Source of the DNA: DATKEG01 sp035544515
Lineage (GTDB): Bacteria; Acidobacteriota; Vicinamibacteria; Fen-336
Assembly: GCA_035544515.1 (NCBI GenBank)
Contig: DATKEG010000221.1
Coordinates: 1-10,426 of the forward strand
Direction of reading: 5' to 3'
DNA: 10,426 nucleotides
Every line of letters starts with the position of its first letter. Position 1 is the stretch's first letter. Positions 1 to 7,225 of the stretch are shown here, one piece after another. Both the position numbers and the translations under genes were made by a program. The notes under the pieces are model-generated. The model did no database searches, had not been told where the DNA came from, and saw nothing but the letters and a program-made list of their open reading frames with translations.

Positions 1-80
1 CCGGGCGTTTTCCTTGTTTGCGGGGGTCGCTTTTCCCCCCGAACCGCGTCTATTGGCCGTCGTTCCAGACAGGCCCCTGG

Positions 81-120
81 GGAGAAGTGGCCCATTGATT
101 GGAGAAGTGGCCCATTGATT
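81..120. repeat. Perfect 20-bp direct tandem duplication
   Basis: Two identical 20-bp units lie head to tail at 81-100 and 101-120; each starts GGAGAAGTGG and ends with CCCATTGATT. The match stops at both edges (base 80 differs from base 100, base 122 from base 102), so there are exactly two copies. The unit is less GC-rich than its surroundings. It lies in the non-coding stretch downstream of the last gene of the minus-strand operon. Repeated motifs containing a TGGCCCA-like core resemble the multiple terminal repeats of IS21-family elements. That resemblance is from memory, and no transposase gene is present. Confidence 0.9.
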
Positions 121-142
121 GAAGGTCGTGGCCGAGGGAAGC

Positions 143-161
143 GTAATACGGCCAGTATTAC
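143..161. terminator. AT-rich 7-bp inverted repeat, possible hairpin after the operon
   Basis: GTAATAC (143-149) and GTATTAC (155-161) are perfect inverted repeats around a 5-nt spacer, GGCCA. The site begins 19 bp beyond the stop codon at 180-182 of the last minus-strand operon gene, where a transcription terminator would be expected. No T-tract follows on the minus strand, so a classic intrinsic terminator is not shown. The AT-rich arms in GC-rich DNA could equally be a protein-binding palindrome. The dyad is directly visible; its function is inferred. Confidence 0.35.
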
Positions 162-179
162 AGTGTAGCCGGCGAGCCG

Positions 180-1295
180 TCATCTCCGCCGTCCGATCCC
201 GAACTGATCGCCCGTCCGCACCGCTTTGCCGTCCGCGAACACGATCTCCACCACCTTCTCGCTCTGCACCGCCCGGCCCACCTCGTCGGTGAGGGTGGCC
301 ACGATCCGCCGCGTCTTCGTGTCGATCACGTCGCCCGTGGACGGCCAGGCGTGCCGGCCGTCGAGGCTGAACGTGATCCAGCCGGGCTGGTCGCGCACGC
401 GGATGCTGGCCACCTGCCGGGGCGGCATCACCGTGGCGTCGAAGACGTGGACGCTCTGGTTGGCGGCGTCCGTGAGCCACAGCTCCTTCTCGTCGGGCGT
501 GAGGCCGACGCCGTGGCTGGGGCAGCCGTGGCGCTTGACCGGGCCCTTCTCGTAGCCCGCCACCTCGACTCGGTGCAGCTTCTGGCCCGTCGTGAGGTCG
601 CCGACCTCGAAGCCGAGCAGGCTGTTGACGTTCACGAAGACGAGCGTCTCGCGGCCGTTGACCGTGAACGGGCGGATCATGTCGGAGAAGGGGCCGACCT
701 GCTTCGCCACGCGATGCGTGGCCGTGTCCGCCACGTTCAGGAGAGGCGACTTCAGTCCCGCCAGGTACGCGAACCGGCCGCCCGGGCCGTAGATCGTGTT
801 GTGGGCGCCCGAGTTCGTCTCCACCTTCGCGATGACGTCGCCCGTCCGGCCGTCCACGACCGTCCAGTGCGGGCCCTCGAACGACGGCACGTACAGCACG
901 CGGCCGTCGGGGGAGAGGGCCATGCGGTCGCAGCCGCCCTCGTACGTGCGGTTCCAGGCCATCTTCTCGCTGGCGAGGTCGAACGCGGCGAGCCGTTGCG
1001 GCGTGCTGACGTAGACGAGGCCGGTCGCGGCGCTGGCCGCGATGCCCTTCACGTTCTCGGGGGGCTTGCCCTCCACCACCTCGAACGTCGGGATGCGCTT
1101 GACGAGCTGGTAGCCCTGCGCGACGTCGTAGACCAGAAGCCCCACGCCGCCGTATTCCACGTAGTTGCGGATGCCGGGCGTGGCGACGTACAGGAGGCTG
1201 CGCTCCGCGGGGCTTGCCTGCAGGGCAGGCCACGGCGCGGGCGCCAGGCCGACCGCGGCCAGGACGGCGAGGGTACCGGCGACCTTCCTGCGCAT
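180..1295 (-). CDS. Exported YVTN/YncE-like beta-propeller protein
   Basis: This 371-residue protein has an N-terminal signal peptide (MRRK, then a hydrophobic run to about residue 27) and is predicted to be periplasmic or extracellular. The rest consists of propeller-type strands with repeated SPDGR/TPDEK-like turns followed by YVP or LWL strands, typical of seven-bladed YVTN/YncE or lactonase-fold proteins. It carries a set of residues that looks like a family signature: GGCDR (120-124), HW (143-144), GAHN (163-166), a CPSHG segment (C258, H261) and PGW (304-306). The ATG at 1295 lies 8 bp after the stop of the upstream PPC-domain gene, with AGGGG five bases upstream, and begins a clear signal peptide. 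It is the last gene of the operon. No catalytic activity can be assigned; a binding or scaffold role, or a metal- or cofactor-dependent activity at the conserved His/Cys positions, is possible. Confidence 0.88.
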   Translation of the reverse strand: MRRKVAGTLAVLAAVGLAPAPWPALQASPAERSLLYVATPGIRNYVEYGGVGLLVYDVAQGYQLVKRIPTFEVVEGKPPENVKGIAASAATGLVYVSTPQRLAAFDLASEKMAWNRTYEGGCDRMALSPDGRVLYVPSFEGPHWTVVDGRTGDVIAKVETNSGAHNTIYGPGGRFAYLAGLKSPLLNVADTATHRVAKQVGPFSDMIRPFTVNGRETLVFVNVNSLLGFEVGDLTTGQKLHRVEVAGYEKGPVKRHGCPSHGVGLTPDEKELWLTDAANQSVHVFDATVMPPRQVASIRVRDQPGWITFSLDGRHAWPSTGDVIDTKTRRIVATLTDEVGRAVQSEKVVEIVFADGKAVRTGDQFGIGRRR

Positions 1296-1303
1296 GGGCG
1301 CCC

Positions 1304-3676
1304 CTACTCGTTGGCCGCCGTCTGGCGGGGAACGATCCGGAGCAGGATCGGCTCGGACGCCTGCTCGCTGGGCAGGGACGAGTTCACCTCCACGCGGCCC
1401 GTCAGGATGAGCTCCCGCTCGCCGGGCGGCGCGTGGGGGTCGGCCTGCAGGTAGAACTCGCGCTCGTCCTGCTTCTCGGTGATCAGCACGCCGTTGAGGC
1501 CGATGTCCGGGATGTGCACGCCGAACGGGAGGTTCTGCACGCCCACCGGTACGCGTCCCGCGAAGCCGCTCGCGCGCCGGATGCGCAGGGTGACCTTGGC
1601 GCGGCCGCCGGCCGGCAGCTCGACCACGCGCGGCTCCACGGATGTGAGCACCAGCTCGGGCGCACCCACCACGGTGGCCACGGACAAGCGCGGCATGTCC
1701 ACCACGGCCTCGCGCTCCACGACCGCGCCACCCACCCGCGCGCGACCCACCACGCGGAACGGGGCCGGCTCCGCGGCGGCATCCGCATCCGCCGACACCA
1801 TGAGCGCCGCGGAAGTCGCGCCCGCGGGCACCGTCACGGGCCTGGCGTGCAGGCCGGCGGGCAGGCCGGTCAGCGCCACCTCCACCGGACCGTCGAACCC
1901 ATCCCTGCGCTCGACCGCGACGTAGACCGGCACGCGTCCGCCGCGGGGTACGTTGGGGGCCATGGTCAAGGCGGCGACACGGAAGTCCGGGCGAGGCGCG
2001 GCGACGGTGAGCCGGTACGCGAACTCGGGGCCCGACAAGCCGCGGCTGTCGCCAAGCCGCAGGAAATACGTGCCCGCGGCCGGGGCGGTGAAGGTCAGGC
2101 GCGAGTCCTTGCCGAACGGGGGGCCGCCGTCGTCGTTGCGGAACGGCAGGGTGAAGAGCGCCATGCCGTTGGGCGGCGGCGACGCGCCCGGCGGGTGCAG
2201 CTCCACCTTGTAGACGGGCGTGTTGAGGGCGTGGCCCTCGGGTGTCGTCTCCGCGAAGGCCAGGCGCCGGCCGCGGTAGCTCTCGAGCGACGCGTCCGCA
2301 TCGGGGTGCCCGGGCAGCTCGCGCACGCGCATCAGCTCGCGGTCCACGTAGACGTAGTCGCCCGACTGGAGGCCCGACCAGCTCAGGAGACGCATCCCCG
2401 AACCGGCCGAATCGTGGTCGCGCAGGTCCACCGTGGTCTGCCACACCGGCCGCAGGGTGGCACGCGGCACGGGGCGTCCCGCGGCGTCGAGCACCTCGAT
2501 CACGGAGTCGAGGCGCGACCCCGCGCGGTCGGCCCACACGCTGAAGACGAGCGTCTGCCCCGTGGCGGCGCGGAAGCGGTACACGTCTTCGTCACCGCCC
2601 CCGCCGGCGCCCTCGATGCGCCCGTTCACGATCGAGGGCACGCTCAGGACCTGGGCGTTCGCCACCGTGTCGTTCGGCTCGCGCTCGAACGCCTCCGCAT
2701 GGTCGCCGAGCGTCAACGCGACCTCGTTCAGCGCGGGCCCCAGCGGCGACTCGACCGGCACCGGCAGCCTCTCGACTTCGATCCCGGCGCCGGACGCATC
2801 GATTCGAGCCGTGGGGGAAGGGAGATTGAAACCGCCAAGTGCCACCGATGCGGTGCTTCCGCGTTGAACGCCGAGGGGAAAGACGTCCGTGACGTAGGGC
2901 AGCTCGCCGAGCGTGAGCCGGTAGAAGTGGCCGGAGCCACCGCCGTTCAGGCCGTCGCCGATCTCGAGCGTGTAGGTCCCCGCGTGAGTGAAGCGGTGGG
3001 CGAGGAGAGAATCGGTACGGCCACGGAAATCGTCGCTCTTCGCGACGACGTCGCCGGAGCTGTCGCGAAGAGCGACGTACGCATCGAGGCTCGAGCCGAT
3101 CCGGGCGGCGAGCACGTCGAAGACGACCTGCTGCCCGGCGCGGGCCGCGAAGGAGTAGCGGTCCACGCCGTTCGCCTTCTCGATGGTGCCGTTGACGGTG
3201 ACGGGCAGGGTCAGCGGCTGCGCGGCGCCGGGCGCGTCGTTGGGCTCGGCCTCGGCCGCCTCCGCCACGGCGCCCACCATGAAGTTGACCGCGTTGGTCG
3301 CGCCCAGCGGCGTGACCAGGCGGAAGGCGTGACGGCCGAGGGGGACGCCGTCGCCGATCGCGACCTCCAGGGTGATCCGGGAGTCGCGGGCGCGGTCCTC
3401 GATGGGCGCGCCCGTGGACTCGGGATCGCGCTCGACGACGTCGGGCCCGAGGTCCTCGTTCTTCACGATCCGCGCCGACAGTCCCTCCACGTCGAAGAGC
3501 ACGGCCCTCGCGTCCGCGAGGTTGCTGCCGTCGATCACGACCGTGACCGTGGTGCCGCGCTGGCCGCCGGTGGGCCGCGCCATGGCCACGGCCGCCGGCC
3601 GCGTCTGCGCGCTCGCGAGCGCGGCGCCGGCGTGAAGCGCCAGCAGGGAGACCGCCACCGCGCGCCTTCTCCTCAT
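1304..3676 (-). CDS. Exported PPC-domain protein with IPT/TIG and Ig-like modules
   Basis: This 790-residue protein has a signal peptide (MRRRR, hydrophobic run, likely cleavage after ASA at residue 23). An IPT/TIG-like domain (about 30-70) is followed by a first PPC (bacterial pre-peptidase C-terminal) domain at about 142-257, starting EAEPND and ending in GTYTLEIGD. A second IPT-like stretch lies at about 260-300. A second PPC domain starts EREPND at 331; its last strands (GTYFLRLGDSRG, 535-546) come only after an insertion of roughly 115 residues. Two related Ig-like repeats follow, at about 580-646 and 690-762. No protease or other catalytic domain is seen, so a surface-binding or structural role is inferred. 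The ATG at 3676 has GGAGGGAG six bases upstream, and the ATGA overlaps the stop of the upstream WD40 gene, implying translational coupling. An in-frame extension upstream to 4381 is only an antisense-type shadow of that gene. Confidence 0.9.
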   Translation of the reverse strand: MRRRRAVAVSLLALHAGAALASAQTRPAAVAMARPTGGQRGTTVTVVIDGSNLADARAVLFDVEGLSARIVKNEDLGPDVVERDPESTGAPIEDRARDSRITLEVAIGDGVPLGRHAFRLVTPLGATNAVNFMVGAVAEAAEAEPNDAPGAAQPLTLPVTVNGTIEKANGVDRYSFAARAGQQVVFDVLAARIGSSLDAYVALRDSSGDVVAKSDDFRGRTDSLLAHRFTHAGTYTLEIGDGLNGGGSGHFYRLTLGELPYVTDVFPLGVQRGSTASVALGGFNLPSPTARIDASGAGIEVERLPVPVESPLGPALNEVALTLGDHAEAFEREPNDTVANAQVLSVPSIVNGRIEGAGGGGDEDVYRFRAATGQTLVFSVWADRAGSRLDSVIEVLDAAGRPVPRATLRPVWQTTVDLRDHDSAGSGMRLLSWSGLQSGDYVYVDRELMRVRELPGHPDADASLESYRGRRLAFAETTPEGHALNTPVYKVELHPPGASPPPNGMALFTLPFRNDDGGPPFGKDSRLTFTAPAAGTYFLRLGDSRGLSGPEFAYRLTVAAPRPDFRVAALTMAPNVPRGGRVPVYVAVERRDGFDGPVEVALTGLPAGLHARPVTVPAGATSAALMVSADADAAAEPAPFRVVGRARVGGAVVEREAVVDMPRLSVATVVGAPELVLTSVEPRVVELPAGGRAKVTLRIRRASGFAGRVPVGVQNLPFGVHIPDIGLNGVLITEKQDEREFYLQADPHAPPGERELILTGRVEVNSSLPSEQASEPILLRIVPRQTAANE

Positions 3677-5010
3677 CGCGCACTCCCTCCCCCCAGGCGC
3701 GGGCGCAGCAGGTCCCCCTGCCCGCGACCCGACTCCAGGTCGTAGACGCCCACCGAGCCGTCGTAGCGGCCGACCGCGAGCCGCGCGCCATCCGCGGCGA
3801 TCGCCACCGCCATCGGCCAGTCCGTCTGCCCGTCGAGCAGCCGCAGTTCCGTCCGCTTCTCCACGTCCCATACTTTCACCACCCGGTCGGCGCCGGCGGT
3901 CACCAGCCGTTTCCCGTCCGGCGAGAAGGCCAGGGCCACGATCGGCTCCTCGTGCGCGATGGTGGCGAAGGCGAGCGTTCCCCCCTCGGGCGTGACGTTC
4001 CAGGCCCGCAGCACCTTGTCGGCGCCGCCGGCCGCGAGCAGCCGGCCGCCCGGATGGAAGGCGACCGCGTAGACGTTGTCGAGCGCGTCCGCGAGCGTGA
4101 AGAGCCGCCGGCCTTCGGCCACGTCCCACACCTTCACCGTCCGGTCGCCGGAGCCCGACGCGAGCCACCTGCCGTCGGGGCTGAACCCCAGCGCGAAGAC
4201 GGCGTCGAGGTGCTCCCGCAACCGCCCGCGCTCGCGGCCCGTCGCGGGAGACCACAGGCGGATTCCCCGGTCGTAGCTGCCCGTGGCCAGGAATCGCCCG
4301 TTCGGGCTGAAGGCGGCGGCGTAGACGAAGTCGCGATGGCCCTCGACCCTGCGGATCTCTTCGCCGGTCTCGGCGTTCCACAGGACCGTCTCGCCGCCGC
4401 GCGCGGGTGGCCCGCCGCCGCCGGCGAGCGTCTTGCCGTCGGGGCTGAAGGCCACGGCGCGGACGGTGTCGCTCGCACCCAGCAGCGTACGCGCGATCGT
4501 CCCGGTCGAGAGGTCGATCAGCCGCACCTCTTTGTGGCCGGCCACCGCCAGCGTCTTGCCGTCGGGAGCGAAAGCCAGCGCGTAAACGGGCGCCGGACGC
4601 GGGACGCGCGGCTTGATGTCGGGGACGATCGCCGCCGCGGACGCCGCGGGCGCCGGCGCCCCCGCGTCGATCCAGGCCTTGACCACCGCGAGGGCGTCCG
4701 CCGGCAGATCCTTCTTCGGGGGCATCTTCGGCTTGGCGCGGCCCTCGACCATCATCACCAGGCGGCTCTTCTCGCTGTCGCCGGGCGTGAGCGCGGGGCC
4801 GTGCTCGCCGCCCCGTTTCACGTCCTCGTACGTCTCCAGGACGAGGTCGCCCTGCGGATCCGCCGCCGAATGGCAGCTCGTGCAGTGCTCCTCCAGGACG
4901 GGCAACACGGCGCGGTCGAAGTCCGGGGCCACGGTCGCCGGGCCCGCCGCCTGCAGCGCCGCGGACGCGGCGCCGGCGAGAAGCACGGCCAGGAGCAGTG
5001 GGGGAGTCAC
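3673..5010 (-). CDS. Planctomycete-type cytochrome c / seven-blade WD40 fusion
   Basis: This 445-residue protein has a signal peptide (TPPLLLAVLLAG core). Its cytochrome-like domain at about 28-118 contains CTSCH (C43-H47) for covalent haem c and a KMPP segment (M96) likely to give the axial Met, as in planctomycete cytochrome C (PSCyt1) domains. From about 138 to 430 there are seven WD40-type repeats, recognisable by FSPDG(K/R) turns followed by VKVWD, IRLWS or VYDLE strands. Seven matches a complete propeller. The second blade has a short glycine/proline-rich loop. A haem domain followed by WD40 repeats suggests an exported electron-transfer or sensing scaffold. It lies 19 bp after the DUF1549/DUF1553 gene and overlaps the PPC gene by 4 bp. 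A GTG nine bases earlier (5019) is also in frame but overlaps the Shine-Dalgarno sequence, so 5010 is preferred. Confidence 0.9.
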   Translation of the reverse strand: MTPPLLLAVLLAGAASAALQAAGPATVAPDFDRAVLPVLEEHCTSCHSAADPQGDLVLETYEDVKRGGEHGPALTPGDSEKSRLVMMVEGRAKPKMPPKKDLPADALAVVKAWIDAGAPAPAASAAAIVPDIKPRVPRPAPVYALAFAPDGKTLAVAGHKEVRLIDLSTGTIARTLLGASDTVRAVAFSPDGKTLAGGGGPPARGGETVLWNAETGEEIRRVEGHRDFVYAAAFSPNGRFLATGSYDRGIRLWSPATGRERGRLREHLDAVFALGFSPDGRWLASGSGDRTVKVWDVAEGRRLFTLADALDNVYAVAFHPGGRLLAAGGADKVLRAWNVTPEGGTLAFATIAHEEPIVALAFSPDGKRLVTAGADRVVKVWDVEKRTELRLLDGQTDWPMAVAIAADGARLAVGRYDGSVGVYDLESGRGQGDLLRPRLGGGSAR

Positions 5011-5018
5011 GCCGGGCA

Positions 5019-5023
5019 CCTCC
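5019..5023 (-). promoter_or_regulatory. Shine-Dalgarno deciding the GTG start of the WD40 gene
   Basis: On the minus strand GGAGG occupies 5023-5019, and the GTG at 5010 follows after an 8-nt spacer, a near-ideal distance. The alternative GTG at 5019 would share its first G with the GGAGG itself and could not use it. The start at 5010 still leaves a complete signal peptide. Confidence 0.75.
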
Positions 5024-5029
5024 GGAAGG

Positions 5030-7225
5030 TCAGTGGTTGAAGAGGAACTCCTTGGACGTCAGCAGCGCCCAGGCCACGTCCTCGAGCGCGAGGCGGCGGT
5101 TCTCGGGCGAGCCGCCGGAGCCGCCCGCGTCACGCGCCATCGCGTCGGCGACGGCCCCCTGCTCCTCGGGCGTGGGCTCGCGCGAGAGCGCCGAGAGGTA
5201 GAGCGTGCGCACCACGGTCTGGTCGGACGCGCCCGCGGAGACGAGCCGCGCCAGGCTTCCCTCCGGGCTCATCAGCTTCCGGTTCAGCGTGTCGCCGTTG
5301 ATCGCGTGCAGCGCCTGGGTGAGGCTCGGGTCCGGCTGCCGCTCGCCGGAGGAGGTCACCACGCGCTCCGGGCGCCCGAACGCGGTCAGGAAATAGGACT
5401 TCACCCGCGTGTCGGGGAGCTGCAGCGCGCGCGTGCCCGGCGCATAGCCGTCGAACGTCTCGGGGACGCCGGTCACCTGCGAGAGGGCGTCGAGGATCAC
5501 CTCGGCCGGCAGCCTCCGCGCGAGGTAACGCGAGCCGTACCTGTCGTCGTCGAGGTTGAGCGCGCTCGCCTCGGACGAGCGCTGGTACGCGGCCGAGCCC
5601 ATGATCGTGCGGACGAGGTGCTTCACGTCGAAGCCGTGCCCCACGAAGTCCCTCGTCACCGCGGCGAGCAGCTCCTCGTTCGAGGCGGGATTGGTCGCGC
5701 GCAGGTCGTCCACGGGGTCCACCAGGCCGCGGCCGAAGAAGTTCCCCCAGACCCGGTTCACCACCGTCCGCGCGAACAGCGGGTTGGCGGGCGAGGTGAG
5801 CCAGTCGGCCAGGTACTCGCGGCGGTCCCGGGGGGAGCCGGCGGGCAACGGAATGCCGTCGAGCGGCCGCGGCGGAAGGGGCCGGCCCACGCGCGGGGAC
5901 GAGGACCCCTGGCCCAGGTTGAGGTCGCCCGCGGCCGCGGAATAGACCGTGGAGACGCCGCCGTCCGTCTTGTTGGCCACGCGCGCGAACAGGTTCGCGT
6001 AGCCGTAGTAGTCCTTCTGCGTCCACTTCTCGAGCGGATGGTTGTGGCACCGGGCGCACGTGATCGTGACGCCGAGGAAGGCCTGGGTGTAGTTCTCGGC
6101 CAGGTCGATCGGGTTGCGGTGGATCAGGAAGTAGTTGACGGCGCCCTGCTCGTCGCTGCGGCCGGAGGCGGTGGTCAGCTCGCGGGCGAACGCGTCCCAC
6201 GGCGTGTTCGCGGCCACCGCGGCGCGGATCCAGCCGTAGAAGGACTGGGCGTTCTTGCGGCTGAGCTTGCGCGTGGAGACGAGGAGCACGTCCGACCACT
6301 TGTACGCCCAGTAGTCCACGAACTCCGGACGCTCGAGGAGCGCGTCCACGAGCCGCGCGCGCTTGTCCGGCGCGGGGTCGCCGAGGAAGCGTTCCCGCTC
6401 CTCGGGCGTGGGCAGGATGCCGGCGGCGTCGAGGAAGGCCCGGCGGATGAACGCGGCGTCGCTGGCCGGCGGCGAAGGCGCCAGGCGGAGCTGCCGCAGC
6501 TTGGTCACCACCAGGTCGTCGATGAAGTTGTGGCGGGGGGAGTCCGCGAAAACGGACTCGTCCACGGCCCGGGGGAAGGGGATGGCCACCCGGGTGTGGC
6601 CGACCAGGCTCAGGTACGCCACGTTCACGGCCGTCTCGCCGTGGCCCTGCGCCTCCACCAGGCCGGTGTCGTCCACGGCGGCCACGGTCTGGTCGCCGGA
6701 GGAGAAGGCCGCCCAGCGCGTGACGTCTTCCACGGCGCCGTCCGAGAAGTGCGCCCGCACCGTGAGCCGCATCCGCTCCCCGTCGGCGAGCGTGCGGCGC
6801 GGCGGCGCGACCTCCAGCCGCCGGATCCGCGCATCGGACTCCCGCGGCGGAGGGGCGCCGGCGGCGATCCAGGACGCGATCGCGCGGTACTCGGGCGAGT
6901 CCACCGTGAAGCGGCGGCCGCCCATGTGCGGCACGGCCCGCGTGGGCTTGAGCAGGAGCAGGCTGCGCGCCGGCTCGAGCGGGTTCGTGCGCCGGCCGGC
7001 GGCCTGGCGGGTGAGCGTGAGGTAGTCGGTCTCGGGGTCGTAGCCGCGCAGCGTCAGCTTGAACCCGTTCTTGCCGGACGCGGCCCCGTGGCAAGAGCCG
7101 GAATTGCATCCCATCTTCGTCAGGATCGGGATGACGTGGTTGCGGAAGCTGACGTCGGGCGGCTCGCTCGAGCGCGCGGCCGCGCCGCCCAGCAGGAGAA
7201 CGACGGCCCCGAGGATGGGGCTCAC
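5030..7225 (-). CDS. Exported DUF1549/DUF1553 protein with cytochrome-like N-terminus and Big2-like domain
   Basis: This 731-residue protein starts with a short signal peptide (about 1-20). A planctomycete cytochrome-like domain (about 25-125) contains CNSGSCH (C40, C45, H46), a CX4CH form, and HMGGRR near 100. A Big2/Ig-like domain follows (about 135-215; FSDGAVEDVT, VDDTGLV). DUF1549 (PSCyt2-associated) spans about 232-435 and ends in the conserved CARCHNHP segment, with CXXCH at C390-H394. DUF1553 spans about 470-715 (WLTSPANPLFARTVVNRVW, RLPAEVILDAL, LYLSALSREPTPEE). The length and order are typical of complete family members, and no frameshift is seen. Such proteins are common in Planctomycetota, Verrucomicrobiota and Acidobacteriota, usually beside DUF1501 genes; the reaction is unknown. 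The GTG start at 7225 overlaps the DUF1501 stop by 4 bp. Confidence 0.93.
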   Translation of the reverse strand: MSPILGAVVLLLGGAAARSSEPPDVSFRNHVIPILTKMGCNSGSCHGAASGKNGFKLTLRGYDPETDYLTLTRQAAGRRTNPLEPARSLLLLKPTRAVPHMGGRRFTVDSPEYRAIASWIAAGAPPPRESDARIRRLEVAPPRRTLADGERMRLTVRAHFSDGAVEDVTRWAAFSSGDQTVAAVDDTGLVEAQGHGETAVNVAYLSLVGHTRVAIPFPRAVDESVFADSPRHNFIDDLVVTKLRQLRLAPSPPASDAAFIRRAFLDAAGILPTPEERERFLGDPAPDKRARLVDALLERPEFVDYWAYKWSDVLLVSTRKLSRKNAQSFYGWIRAAVAANTPWDAFARELTTASGRSDEQGAVNYFLIHRNPIDLAENYTQAFLGVTITCARCHNHPLEKWTQKDYYGYANLFARVANKTDGGVSTVYSAAAGDLNLGQGSSSPRVGRPLPPRPLDGIPLPAGSPRDRREYLADWLTSPANPLFARTVVNRVWGNFFGRGLVDPVDDLRATNPASNEELLAAVTRDFVGHGFDVKHLVRTIMGSAAYQRSSEASALNLDDDRYGSRYLARRLPAEVILDALSQVTGVPETFDGYAPGTRALQLPDTRVKSYFLTAFGRPERVVTSSGERQPDPSLTQALHAINGDTLNRKLMSPEGSLARLVSAGASDQTVVRTLYLSALSREPTPEEQGAVADAMARDAGGSGGSPENRRLALEDVAWALLTSKEFLFNH

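Noticed and set aside
81..120. CRISPR-like repeat
   Set aside because: There are only two units, directly adjacent with no spacer between them, and no cas gene is in the window.
1..179. Possible small gene or RNA at the left edge
   Set aside because: No frame with a start, ribosome binding site and plausible protein was seen, and no tRNA-like or riboswitch-like fold was recognised; only the tandem repeat and palindrome stand out.
1214..3745. An 843-codon plus-strand open frame opposite the PPC and propeller genes
   Set aside because: It is compositionally biased (Arg, His, Gly, Ala) without motifs and spans two real minus-strand genes, so it is an antisense shadow.
3677..4381. N-terminal extension of the PPC protein to an upstream ATG
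   Set aside because: The extension is Arg/Gly-rich shadow sequence of the WD40 gene. The ATG at 3676 has a strong Shine-Dalgarno sequence and begins a signal peptide.
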